Part shown: positions 18,223 to 25,889 of the stretch, one piece after another
Numbering within the stretch: the stretch's first letter is position 1
Layout of the letters: each line of letters starts with the position of its first letter
Origin: Gleimia sp. 6138-11-ORH1
GTDB taxonomy: Bacteria > Actinomycetota > Actinomycetes > Actinomycetales > Actinomycetaceae
DNA length: 64,000 nucleotides
Direction of reading: 5' to 3'
NCBI RefSeq assembly: GCF_024814355.1
Contig: NZ_JANUXV010000005.1
Location: forward strand, 60,155 to 124,154
Program-made: the position numbers and the translations under genes
The notes under the pieces: generated by a model
What the model was told of the DNA's origin: nothing
The model's database searches: none
Seen by the model: only the letters and a program-made list of their open reading frames with translations

Positions 18223-18747
18223 ATGGCTGAAGAAAATAATGCACAGCGCGTAGAACAGCTGGTTGAAGAAGGCGAGTTCGCAGCTGACTATCTGGAGGAA
18301 TTCCTCGATATTGTAAATTTAGATGGCGACTTGGTACTGGATGTGGAAAATGACCGTGCCTTGGTTGATATTGTTTCTGAAGACGGAGCTGGCGATTTAG
18401 AGCGGCTGGTTGGTGAGGACGGACAGATTCTGGACGCTTTACAAGAGCTCACCCGCTTGGCTGTGCAGGCCCGCACTGGGGAGCGTTCCCGGTTGATGCT
18501 TGATATTGCTAGCTTCCGTGCGGATCGGCGCCGTGAGCTGGCAGAAATCACCGAAGAGGCGATTACTCGGGTGCGCACTTACGGCGAACCGGTTATGTTG
18601 GAATCGATGAATCCTTTTGAGCGGAAAGTCTGCCACGACGTGATTGCGGCAGCCGGGTTAGCTTCTGAGTCCGAGGGCGTTGAACCAAACCGTTGCGTAG
18701 TGGTTCTTCCCGCTGCAGCTGCTGCAGCAAATGCGGAAGAAGAGTGA
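18223..18747 (+). CDS. jag: Jag/KhpB-family RNA-binding protein (KH and R3H domains)
   Basis: A 174-residue cytoplasmic protein. Residues ~25-95 form a KH-type domain (DGDLVLDVENDRALVDIVSEDGAGDLERLVGEDGQILDALQELTR contains the GxxG-like turn). Residues ~105-165 form the R3H domain: ERSRLMLDIASFRADRRREL and then MNPFERKVCHDVI. This family binds RNA and in gram-positive bacteria is linked to control of cell elongation and division. It lies in the yidC operon, as usual, and rsmG starts seven bases after its stop. Confidence 0.93.
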   Translation: MAEENNAQRVEQLVEEGEFAADYLEEFLDIVNLDGDLVLDVENDRALVDIVSEDGAGDLERLVGEDGQILDALQELTRLAVQARTGERSRLMLDIASFRADRRRELAEITEEAITRVRTYGEPVMLESMNPFERKVCHDVIAAAGLASESEGVEPNRCVVVLPAAAAAANAEEE

Positions 18748-18753
18748 CGTTTC

Positions 18754-19401
18754 TTGTCTGAAATTGAGGCTTTGCCTGTAGAGATACCCAACCAAGCCGC
18801 TATTGATCTATTTGATTTATCCTATTCTGCGGTAGAGCATTTCGCGCAAATGTTGATTGAAGAGGGGGAAACCCGCGGGTTGATTGGTCCGCGGGAGTTA
18901 CCTCGCTTGTGGTCACGGCATTTGGTGAACTCTGCGGCGATCGTGCCTTTTATTCCCGCTGATGCGCAGATGTTAGATGTTGGCTCGGGGGCCGGTTTTC
19001 CCGGCGTAGTGGCTGCGATTATGCGCCCTGATGTGGATGTGCATTTAGTTGAACCTATGTTGAGGCGGATTGAATGGTTGGCTGACGTTGTGGAGGAGCT
19101 GGGCTTAGATAACGTTACCTTGCACCAGAAGCGGGCCGAAGAACTGCATGGGCATGGGAAGGCTGATATTGTTACTTCTCGGGCGGTGGCGAACTTAAGT
19201 AAGTTGATTCCGATTACCTTGCCTTTAGTGCGCGGGGGCGGTTCCTTACTGGCTCTAAAGGGACGTAAAGCTAAAGATGAGGTTGCTCAAGCCCGCAGAC
19301 TGTTTAAGAAGTTTGGGGTGGTGAAAGCTACTGTTCACGAGGTTCCCTCTGTGATGGAAGACGAATCTACGATGGTGGTGCAGTTAAAGCGCGCTAAATA
19401 G
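18754..19401 (+). CDS. rsmG: 16S rRNA (guanine-N7)-methyltransferase RsmG
   Basis: A 215-residue SAM-dependent enzyme that methylates G527 (E. coli numbering) of 16S rRNA; loss is known to give low-level streptomycin resistance. The SAM-binding motif is MLDVGSGAGFPGVVAAI at ~75. IGPRELPRLWSRHLVNSAAI precedes it, and SRAVANL and LLALKGRKA follow, all characteristic. The start is TTG at 18754 with only a weak GAAGAG upstream, so translation may depend on jag. It ends the operon, followed by a strong terminator. Older name: gidB. Confidence 0.95.
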   Translation: MSEIEALPVEIPNQAAIDLFDLSYSAVEHFAQMLIEEGETRGLIGPRELPRLWSRHLVNSAAIVPFIPADAQMLDVGSGAGFPGVVAAIMRPDVDVHLVEPMLRRIEWLADVVEELGLDNVTLHQKRAEELHGHGKADIVTSRAVANLSKLIPITLPLVRGGGSLLALKGRKAKDEVAQARRLFKKFGVVKATVHEVPSVMEDESTMVVQLKRAK

Positions 19402-19414
19402 TGGATTTAGCTTA

Positions 19415-19453
19415 AATGCCTGCTTTGGACGTTTCCAAAGCAGGCATTTTTAT
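19415..19453 (+). terminator. Rho-independent terminator of the rpmH-rsmG operon
   Basis: AATGCCTGCTTTGGA (19415-19429) pairs perfectly with 19434-19448 around a CGTT loop and is followed by TTTAT. It starts 14 bases after the rsmG stop. Confidence 0.92.
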
Positions 19454-19529
19454 GTTTAGATATATACTTTCCCTTGATTAAGGGTTTGCTGCAGGAAATA
19501 TAGGGCTGGCTGGTTTTGTGAAATCTTAA

Positions 19530-19545
19530 TGTTTCACGTGAAACA
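19530..19545. other. parS site 1 (upstream of parA)
   Basis: TGTTTCACGTGAAACA is a perfect 16-bp palindrome identical to the bacterial parS consensus. It lies 80 bases before the parA start, so ParB bound here could also regulate parAB. Confidence 0.95.
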
Positions 19546-19610
19546 TTTGTCTGGAAGGTGTATCTGTCTGAGGGAAGGTTTACACTTAAAGGTGAATGAA
19601 AGGACTAACT

Positions 19611-20486
19611 GTGGCAGGAAATAATACCCCGTTAGCGGATGAACTTTCAGCTACCGCAAAGCTACGCGCAGAGCTGGCAGAAGCCGTTTTCCCCAAGCCA
19701 AAGCAACCCACGGTAATTGCCGTTGCCAACCAAAAAGGTGGGGTTGGTAAAACTACTACGACGGTAAACCTGGCAGTAGCTTTAGCTAAAGGCGGGTTAA
19801 ATGTCTTAGTAGTAGACCTTGATCCACAGGGGAACTGCTCTACTGCACTGGGAGTGGAACACCATAGTGGAATTTCTTCTACCTATGAAGTCTTAATTGG
19901 CGAAAATAGCCTAGCCGAAGTACTGGTAGACTGCGCAGAATCAGAAAACTTAAAAGTCTGTCCAGCCACTATTGACCTTTCCGGCGCAGAACTAGATTTA
20001 AGTGCTCAACAAAGAAGAGAGTTCGTTCTAAAAGAAGCCCTGGACGTTTACTTAGCGGTTAATCCGGAAACCCACGTCGTGTTAATCGACTGCCCACCAA
20101 GTCTGGGACTGCTCACCATCAACGCTTTTGCTGCATCTGACCAAGTTCTAGTGCCAATTCAGGCTGAGTACTACGCACTTGAGGGCTTGGGAATGCTACT
20201 CAATACCGTAAATAAGATACGCGATTATTTAAATCCCCAGCTTCATATTGGAACTATCCTTTTAACCATGTTCGATAAGCGCACCAATTTAGCCTCTGAG
20301 GTCGGTAAGGAAATCTTCCAGTATTTCCCTCAAGAACTAATTGGTACGGCAATTCCTCGTTCTGTGAAGCTTTCCGAAGCCCCTAGTTTCGGCACTTCTA
20401 TTTTCGGACATGACCCCCGCGGGATTGCTGCTTTAAGCTACCAAAAAGCTGCTTTAGAGTTAGCTAATCGTCTGGCAAAAGCCTAA
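19611..20486 (+). CDS. parA: Chromosome partitioning ATPase ParA (Soj)
   Basis: A 291-residue Walker-type ATPase that moves ParB-bound origins apart. I favour the GTG at 19611 because AAAGGA lies six bases upstream; the ATG at 19596 has a poorer ribosome site. The deviant Walker A motif KGGVGKTTTTVNLA is at ~45-58, Walker A' VLVVDLDPQGN follows, and Walker B is HVVLIDCPPSLG. No long N-terminal DNA-binding domain is present, so it is the chromosomal type. parB starts 36 bases after its stop, and a parS site lies upstream. Confidence 0.96.
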   Translation: MAGNNTPLADELSATAKLRAELAEAVFPKPKQPTVIAVANQKGGVGKTTTTVNLAVALAKGGLNVLVVDLDPQGNCSTALGVEHHSGISSTYEVLIGENSLAEVLVDCAESENLKVCPATIDLSGAELDLSAQQRREFVLKEALDVYLAVNPETHVVLIDCPPSLGLLTINAFAASDQVLVPIQAEYYALEGLGMLLNTVNKIRDYLNPQLHIGTILLTMFDKRTNLASEVGKEIFQYFPQELIGTAIPRSVKLSEAPSFGTSIFGHDPRGIAALSYQKAALELANRLAKA

Positions 20487-20522
20487 AATTTACCGTTAGT
20501 TCAGCGTCGAAAGAAGAAGATT

Positions 20523-21995
20523 ATGGCAGAAAAGCGCAAAGCCCTGGGACGTGGCCTCGGCTCCTTAATTCCCACTCAGGAAAGCGATGTTCCACGTGAA
20601 ACATCATTGGCTCCGGAAAAAGCAATGGACGTATTTTTCCCGCGTAGCAATGAAACGAGTAAGGGAAAAGAACCTACCGGGCGCGCCGGACATAGTGCCG
20701 TAACTGCAGATTTACTGAAACCACCTGCGCGCCGAACACAAAAAGCTAAACCGAAGAAAACTAAAGTACGTAGCCAAGAAGCTGGCTTAGGTGGCGCGGT
20801 AAGGGGTGCAGGAGATTCCCCCTCAAGCGCGGACTCCACTTCCAATCCGCGGAAGATTGCTCCCCAGAACATTGATATACAGGGCATTGATGGACCGGGC
20901 ACTGATAGACAGCGCATTGATGGACAGAATATTGAGGAAGACGGCGGAGGCAAAAGCGGTGTTAGCGGTCAGGCTGCGGCCATGCCAGGCCAAGCTGGTC
21001 ACGTGCTTACTAACTTAAACCTTTCTGACGAGGCCTCCAGATTGGAAAAGACGGGGCACACTAACCGAGCATTAAGCGTCAAATCTGAGGATGAGTTAGA
21101 TTTGGTTCCGGTGCCAGGTGCTCGTATGGCAGTGCTGAAGATAGCTGAAATTGCTGCAAACTTAGATCAGCCACGTGAGTTCTTTGATGAGGAAGCCCTT
21201 AAAGAACTGGCGGAGTCTGTAAAAGAAATTGGTATTTTACAGCCGATAGTAGTTAGAGAAATCTCTGATAATAAGAAGCGTTATGAAGCGCTCATCAAGG
21301 CGCAGATTGCGGCGGGTAAACCGGCTGAATTAAAGTACGAACTGATTATGGGGGAACGGCGTTTACGGGCTTCCCAACTGGCTGGTTTAACCGAGATTCC
21401 GGCAATTATTCGCGACACGCAAGATGATGAGATGCTTCGCGACGCGCTGTTAGAGAACCTGCACCGAGTGCAGTTAAATGCTATTGAAGAAGCTGCTGCT
21501 TATCAGCAACTTTTAGAAGAATTTGGCTGCACCCAAGAAGAACTTTCGCAAAAAATCAAGCGTTCGCGTCCACAGATTTCCAATACCATTCGTCTTTTGA
21601 AGTTACCGCATAACGTGCAGTTAAAAGTAATGGCAAATGTCATCAGTATGGGTCACGCACGCGCCCTACTCGGATTAGACTCTGCAGAGAAAATGGAACT
21701 TCTGGCAGAGCGAATTGTGGCCGAAGGACTTTCGGTACGTACAACAGAAGAACTGGTTTCTTTGGGTGAGGTCAGCGCACAAAAGCGTGTTAGCGGAACG
21801 AAACGTCAGCCGGCACCTCTTTCAATTCAAGCAAATTATGTACAAGAGCGTTTGGGTGACCTATTCGATACAAAGGTGACCGTTGAACAACGCAAACGGA
21901 AAGGGAAGATCATCGTTGAGTTCGCGGGCGAAGAGGATTTAGAGCGGATTGCTGCTTTAGTGCAAGTACTGAAACTCTCCGCAGATCGACCTTAG
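20523..21995 (+). CDS. parB: Chromosome partitioning protein ParB with long N-terminal extension
   Basis: A 490-residue ParB, which binds parS, loads as a CTP-dependent clamp and partners ParA. It starts MAEKRKALGRGLGSLIP, the usual ParA-interacting peptide. A low-complexity, charged region of ~170 residues (about 20-195) then separates this from the CTPase core (VPGARMAVLKIAEIAANLDQPREFFDEE, MGERRLRASQLAG). The helix-turn-helix is QKIKRSRPQISNTIRLLKLP, and the C-terminal dimer domain has RKRKGKIIVEF. The extension carries a pentapeptide repeat (NIDIQ, GIDGP, GTDRQ, RIDGQ, NIEED at 20868-20940) and a parS site in its coding sequence. At 490 residues it is much longer than the usual ~300-350. 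Confidence 0.95.
   Translation: MAEKRKALGRGLGSLIPTQESDVPRETSLAPEKAMDVFFPRSNETSKGKEPTGRAGHSAVTADLLKPPARRTQKAKPKKTKVRSQEAGLGGAVRGAGDSPSSADSTSNPRKIAPQNIDIQGIDGPGTDRQRIDGQNIEEDGGGKSGVSGQAAAMPGQAGHVLTNLNLSDEASRLEKTGHTNRALSVKSEDELDLVPVPGARMAVLKIAEIAANLDQPREFFDEEALKELAESVKEIGILQPIVVREISDNKKRYEALIKAQIAAGKPAELKYELIMGERRLRASQLAGLTEIPAIIRDTQDDEMLRDALLENLHRVQLNAIEEAAAYQQLLEEFGCTQEELSQKIKRSRPQISNTIRLLKLPHNVQLKVMANVISMGHARALLGLDSAEKMELLAERIVAEGLSVRTTEELVSLGEVSAQKRVSGTKRQPAPLSIQANYVQERLGDLFDTKVTVEQRKRKGKIIVEFAGEEDLERIAALVQVLKLSADRP
20588..20603. other. parS site 2 (inside parB)
   Basis: TGTTCCACGTGAAACA matches the consensus TGTTNCACGTGAAACA. It lies within the parB coding region near codons 22-27 and is translated there as VPRET. 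Confidence 0.9.
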
Positions 21996-22128
21996 ACGAC
22001 AGATGAGGCTGAAACTGGTTTCTGAGAATCGCCTCAGACCAGAAATTCGCTTCCGGAAATTCTGATTTTCGGGAAGCAAATTTCTAACCTCGTGGCTCTC
22101 ACAGAATCGTTCAGAAGTGGAATAAAGA

Positions 22129-22144
22129 TGTTCCACGTGAAACA
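22129..22144. other. parS site 3 (just upstream of a membrane protein gene)
   Basis: TGTTCCACGTGAAACA again. It ends two bases before the GGAGG ribosome site of the gene starting at 22156, so ParB binding here could block that gene's expression. Confidence 0.93.
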
Positions 22145-22155
22145 TTGGAGGAATT

Positions 22156-22674
22156 ATGGAAGACGAAGAAGTATGGTCTGAACCAGATCCGCTTACCAAA
22201 CATCGAGCGCGACTATCAAAAGCCTTATGGGCTGTCATTCTGGCGATGCTAACTTTTATAATTGCATTTGCAGTCTACTCGTTTTCGCAAGGAATTAACC
22301 GGTATCGAATTGAGGGCGTAACTTCTACGCAGTTGCAGGCGGAGCAACCAAATACCGCAGCTGAGCTGGTTAAGATAATCGCCCCTGACCATAATTGGAG
22401 CGAAGCAGTTTTAGTTTGTCCATATGCAGATCCTAAAAATCTTCCTACTTACGCTGCGGAAGCCGCTACACAGTCGAATCTTCGGGTTGAAAGTGAGGCG
22501 CTGGCATACTGGATTACTAATGGTGAACAACGTCTGATTGTCCGCGGGGACCGTGGAGAGGTTGATTTCTGCGGTGGAGTTAATAATACCGGGCAGATAA
22601 TTATGCCGAAGAGTATGCTTGAAATAAGCAAAAAAGCTGATGTATTGTACGTCGAAGTACACGGAATTGAGTAG
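22156..22674 (+). CDS. Unrecognised membrane-anchored protein
   Basis: A 172-residue protein with a 30-residue acidic/basic cytoplasmic N-terminus, one transmembrane helix at ~24-46 (LWAVILAMLTFIIAFAVYSF) and an extracytoplasmic domain of ~125 residues containing two cysteines (VLVCPYAD and VDFCGGV) that could form a disulfide. I do not recognise the family. It has an excellent ribosome site (GGAGG, five bases before the ATG). It lies eight bases before an SdpI-like gene, so the two probably work together, perhaps at the cell envelope. A parS site touches its leader. Confidence 0.75.
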   Translation: MEDEEVWSEPDPLTKHRARLSKALWAVILAMLTFIIAFAVYSFSQGINRYRIEGVTSTQLQAEQPNTAAELVKIIAPDHNWSEAVLVCPYADPKNLPTYAAEAATQSNLRVESEALAYWITNGEQRLIVRGDRGEVDFCGGVNNTGQIIMPKSMLEISKKADVLYVEVHGIE

Positions 22675-22682
22675 GGGAAAAC

Positions 22683-23063
22683 ATGGAATATCAGTTAATT
22701 GCGTGGGTCTTTTCTGTAATTTTATTATTAAAAGGAGTGGTAATAGGTTACATCAGTTACCAAGCTGGAAATATTGAATTAAAGCGGAATTCACTTTTGG
22801 GTGTGCGCACAAAACTCTCTCAACAGTCCTTGAAAAACTGGAACGTGGCGAATTTTGCAGGCCGTTACCTAATGGCAGTGCAAGCGGGTCTGTTTCTGCT
22901 TGGTGCTGCAGTCCTAGGCGCATATGCGCTGATGTACCAGGTGACTTTGCTAGGGCTTTTAGTGTGCACAGTGCCGTTAATAGTGAGTGTCTTATTCTTT
23001 TATCTGGCAAATCGGTTTGTTGGCGATAAAGCCATAAAGGAATACAACGACATAGCTTCATAA
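22683..23063 (+). CDS. SdpI/YhfL-like membrane protein
   Basis: A 126-residue membrane protein with three hydrophobic segments at ~5-27, ~62-84 and ~88-110. Between the first two is RNSLLGVRTKLSQQSLKNWNVAN, which fits the 'GxRT...S...W...N' pattern of the SdpI family C-terminal domain. SdpI of Bacillus subtilis gives immunity to a peptide toxin, but many family members have no known role and no toxin gene is visible here. It is co-transcribed with the preceding unknown gene (8-base gap) and followed by a terminator. Confidence 0.7.
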   Translation: MEYQLIAWVFSVILLLKGVVIGYISYQAGNIELKRNSLLGVRTKLSQQSLKNWNVANFAGRYLMAVQAGLFLLGAAVLGAYALMYQVTLLGLLVCTVPLIVSVLFFYLANRFVGDKAIKEYNDIAS

Positions 23064-23089
23064 CCTAAAGATTCTGAACGTATTTTAAA

Positions 23090-23129
23090 TGGCTCGTCTT
23101 AGCGAAATCTTCTAAGGCGAGCCACTTTA
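23090..23129 (+). terminator. Terminator after the SdpI-like gene
   Basis: TGGCTCGTCTTAG (23090-23102) pairs with 23112-23124 with one G-T wobble, followed by CTTTAAT. It lies 27 bases after the stop. Confidence 0.75.
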
Positions 23130-23158
23130 ATCAGGTTTAGAGGTATTGTGCAGTACGA

Positions 23159-23174
23159 TGTTCCACGTGAAACA
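23159..23174. other. parS site 4
   Basis: TGTTCCACGTGAAACA, the fourth consensus site, lies in the gene-free gap 23064-23716 directly after the terminator. It is 1.2 kb downstream of the parB stop. Confidence 0.93.
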
Positions 23175-23407
23175 TTGCGGCTCGTTCTGCGGCAGAAATA
23201 GGTAGGCATCCCTTTAGTGCCCAGTGCTCCTACCGAAGTTCTATAAAACGTTTACAGAAAACCGCTTATTCCTTTTTTGCGAACTGGCGCACCTGAAAAC
23301 TGGGAGACGTTATCCTGATGGAGTTATTAGTCCTCAAAACATAGTGAATACGCACCGAGTATTCCTGCATTCAACCAGCGATTCGTTAGAAGATCGGTTC
23401 ATATAAG

Positions 23408-23570
23408 CCATCGCCATCAGCAATCGCCATCAGCAATCGCCATCAGCTACTTCTATCAGCCACCTCTATCCGGCACTACAATCCCCACGCTACAATCCCC
23501 ATGCTGCATCCCATCAGTGTACAAGAATAGTTTCTCGACGCTACAATACCCACGCTACAACCCTAAGCTG
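23408..23570. repeat. Intergenic micro-tandem repeats (13-bp and 14-bp units)
   Basis: The gap between the SdpI-like gene and the TDT transporter (23064-23716) holds no convincing gene. Apart from the terminator and parS 4 it contains three 13-bp units of the type ATCGCCATCAGCA at about 23409-23447, then 14-bp units CTACAATCCCCACG (23476-23489) and CTACAATCCCCATG (23490-23503), and a second pair of the same family at 23541-23567. A 60-codon frame at 23224-23406 lacks a ribosome site and any recognisable domain. The transporter promoter should lie in 23600-23700. Confidence 0.85.
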
Positions 23571-23716
23571 CCCTCTGCGCGCAAAACCGGACTAATAAGC
23601 ATTAAAGCAATGCTCAAAAGGTTATACTATTATGAACCGTGTTGTTCAGAAAACTCCAGATTTGAGAGAATAAAGCATATAAAACCAAGCAGGTAAGTCA
23701 AGAACAGTCTGGAAAA

Positions 23717-24847
23717 ATGAATACTGCGAAGACACCCGAAAATAAGCATACAAATCCCCCTAAACCAGAAGCTAATCAACCGTCCCTCCCTCCGGCAGGA
23801 CCAGTGTGGTTTCCCTCGGTGATGGGGACTGGAATTCTTACCACCCTACTAATCCAACACGCCGCACATATCCCCACAGCTGCTCACCTGGCGTTACTAA
23901 CCTTATTCTTAGCTTGGTCTCTACTGCTTTTCTTAACCCTAGCTTTCTTATACCGGGGTATCAGCAATCCAAGAGTATTCTCAGAAGCCCTCTATTCCCC
24001 CGCGATCATTCCGTTTTGGGGAACAGTTTCAATGGGGTACCTTTCAGTCGGATCAGCAACTGCCACCGCAGTCCCCTACCACTGGCCAAAACTAACCGAA
24101 CTAGCGTGGCAAATAGATACAGTAATGTGGCTAATCGGTGCAGCCATAGGGATTCTTTCCGCATTCTACTTCGCCATCCGCATGGTCGGAACTAGCCTGG
24201 GCACCCCAAACTTCGTTTGGGGACTAGCCGTGGTTGGCCCCATGGTGGCAGCCACCAGCGGAGCAAACCTCTCAACTCACCTACCCGAAAACTGGGGGCC
24301 ACTTGTACTCATCTTCTCCATCACCGGGTTCATGGTAAGTTTCACCCTGGGGTGGGCAATTTTTATCCAAGCCTACTACCAATTCTTCACCGTGCAACCC
24401 CTCCCCCTCATAGCTTCGGCATCCTCCTGGATTCCCCTGGGCTTAGTAGGACAATCCACTGCCGCCGTACAAGCCTTCGTAGTGAGCGGAAAAGAATTTG
24501 CAACCGGGCGTTTAATCGAAGATCTAGTATCTTTAGCTAACTGGTATGGGTTTGTCATGTTTGCAGTAGGTACGCCCCTCACCCTATGGGCAACTATCGT
24601 GACCATACGCGGTTTCGCACAAAAAATGCCATTCACTCCAAGTTGGTGGGCAACTACCTTCCCCATCGGTACTTTAGCGTTAGGCGCAACCGCCCTCGGA
24701 AAATCTTTAGAAAGCAGCCTGCTTATCTGGCTTGGCGCCGCAAACACGCTGGTTTTATGCGCAACCGTAACCCTCAGCCTAACCGCAAGCCTACGGGCAA
24801 TCACCGCTAAAACGAAGCTGCTGCCTAACCTTAACCGAACAACCTAA
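23717..24847 (+). CDS. TDT-family (TehA/SLAC1-like) transporter
   Basis: A 376-residue integral membrane protein with ten predicted hydrophobic segments. After a ~30-residue proline-rich cytoplasmic start comes GPVWFPSVMGTGILTTLL, the opening of the tellurite-resistance/dicarboxylate transporter (TDT) family, which includes C4-dicarboxylate and sulfite exporters and the plant anion channel SLAC1. Further family-like features are WGTVSMGYLSVG and, near the end, WWATTFPIGTLALG. The substrate cannot be told from sequence. The gene is alone on the plus strand. Its stop codon lies inside the first unit of a 19-bp tandem repeat. Confidence 0.88.
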   Translation: MNTAKTPENKHTNPPKPEANQPSLPPAGPVWFPSVMGTGILTTLLIQHAAHIPTAAHLALLTLFLAWSLLLFLTLAFLYRGISNPRVFSEALYSPAIIPFWGTVSMGYLSVGSATATAVPYHWPKLTELAWQIDTVMWLIGAAIGILSAFYFAIRMVGTSLGTPNFVWGLAVVGPMVAATSGANLSTHLPENWGPLVLIFSITGFMVSFTLGWAIFIQAYYQFFTVQPLPLIASASSWIPLGLVGQSTAAVQAFVVSGKEFATGRLIEDLVSLANWYGFVMFAVGTPLTLWATIVTIRGFAQKMPFTPSWWATTFPIGTLALGATALGKSLESSLLIWLGAANTLVLCATVTLSLTASLRAITAKTKLLPNLNRTT

Positions 24848-24885
24848 TCTTAACCGGCCAACTAATCTTAACCGAACAAGCTAAT
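24830..24885. repeat. Three-unit ~19-bp tandem repeat spanning the transporter stop codon
   Basis: CTTAACCGAACAACCTAAT (24830-24848), an 18-bp variant (24849-24866) and a 19-bp variant (24867-24885). The TAA stop of the transporter is at 24845-24847 in unit 1; each unit repeats a TAAT. Confidence 0.88.
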
Positions 24886-24923
24886 ATTGAAGGGATAACT
24901 TCATAGTAACCGGACAGTCGAAC

Positions 24924-25877
24924 CTAGCCGTTCTTAGCCGCGAAAGCAGCAATCTCCCCCAAAATATCCCTAAACGAACCAGCCGCATCCGCTGCCTGCG
25001 GGAAAAGAGAAGTATCCGTCATACCCGGCGCCACATTCACATCAATCAAATAAACATCCCCATCCTCACCCAAAATCAGGTCAATCCGGGAAAGATGCCG
25101 CAAGTCTAACAGCTCATGCACCTCTAAAGCAACCCGCTGCACCGCTTCAGTTTCAGCCGCACTTAAACGCGCCGGAGCAAAAAACTGCGAACGCCCCGTA
25201 TTATAACGCGCATCGTAATCATAACGACCATCATCAGTGACAATTTCAACCGGCGGAAGCGCGAAAGGCTCTTCTAAATCAACAATCGACACCGCAATCT
25301 CACGGCCGGGAATAAACTGCTCCACCATCACCGTATCCCCATAGGCGAAAGCATCCACCATTGCAGAGCGCAACTCATCTTCCGAAGAAACCTTAGAAAG
25401 ACCCAGCGCCGAACCCCCATCAGAAGGCTTCACAATCAGCGGGAACTGCAAGTCATCGCGATTATGCAAAAGTGCCTGCATCACCGCCGGAGCCCCCACT
25501 TGGCGGAACAAAGACTGCTTCAACGAAACCCAAGCAGGAGTGACAATCCCTTCAATCGCCGCTAAAGATTTAGCAGTCGGTTTCGAGGACGCTAAAACAC
25601 ACGCATGAGCTTGCGAACCCACGTAAGGAAAACCAACCAGTTCCAACAGGTCTTGAATCGAACCATCTTCCCCCACAGACCCGTGGATCAGTGGCCACAC
25701 CACATCCGGTTCAAACTCAGCAACAGTTGGGAGAAACTGCCCATTTAAGTCACAGACTTCAACCACGTGCCCTAACTGGCGCAACAGGTTAGCTACCCGC
25801 CGACCAGAACGCAGTGAGACATCACGTTCGTGGGTTAGCCCACCGGCAACTACCAGTACTTTCAGCTTTTCTGCCAT
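24924..25877 (-). CDS. D-alanine--D-alanine ligase-like ATP-grasp enzyme
   Basis: A 317-residue ATP-grasp ligase of the Ddl family, which makes the D-Ala-D-Ala dipeptide for peptidoglycan. Visible motifs are VVAGGLTHERDVSLRSG at the N-terminus, WPLIHGSVGEDGSIQDLLELVGFPYVGS, the ATP-binding FPLIVKPSDGGSALGLSKV, and the C-terminal IDVNVAPGMTDTSLFPQAA. The last is a variant of the usual EVNTxPGMT. Actinobacteria often have a separate canonical Ddl elsewhere, so this origin-linked copy may have a different dipeptide specificity. It lies 12 bases after the aminotransferase gene and shares its operon. Confidence 0.85.
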   Translation of the reverse strand: MAEKLKVLVVAGGLTHERDVSLRSGRRVANLLRQLGHVVEVCDLNGQFLPTVAEFEPDVVWPLIHGSVGEDGSIQDLLELVGFPYVGSQAHACVLASSKPTAKSLAAIEGIVTPAWVSLKQSLFRQVGAPAVMQALLHNRDDLQFPLIVKPSDGGSALGLSKVSSEDELRSAMVDAFAYGDTVMVEQFIPGREIAVSIVDLEEPFALPPVEIVTDDGRYDYDARYNTGRSQFFAPARLSAAETEAVQRVALEVHELLDLRHLSRIDLILGEDGDVYLIDVNVAPGMTDTSLFPQAADAAGSFRDILGEIAAFAAKNG

Positions 25878-25889
25878 AGTCTCTCCTTG

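Noticed and set aside
22020..22085. Possible terminator after parB
   Set aside because: Only an imperfect inverted repeat around CGCTTCC/GGAAGC with no clear T-run.
23224..23406. 60-codon frame in the repeat-rich gap
   Set aside because: No ribosome site or recognisable domain; ends at the start of the tandem repeats.
23408..23570. Possible CRISPR array
   Set aside because: Units are 13-14 bp, adjacent without spacers, and no cas genes are present.
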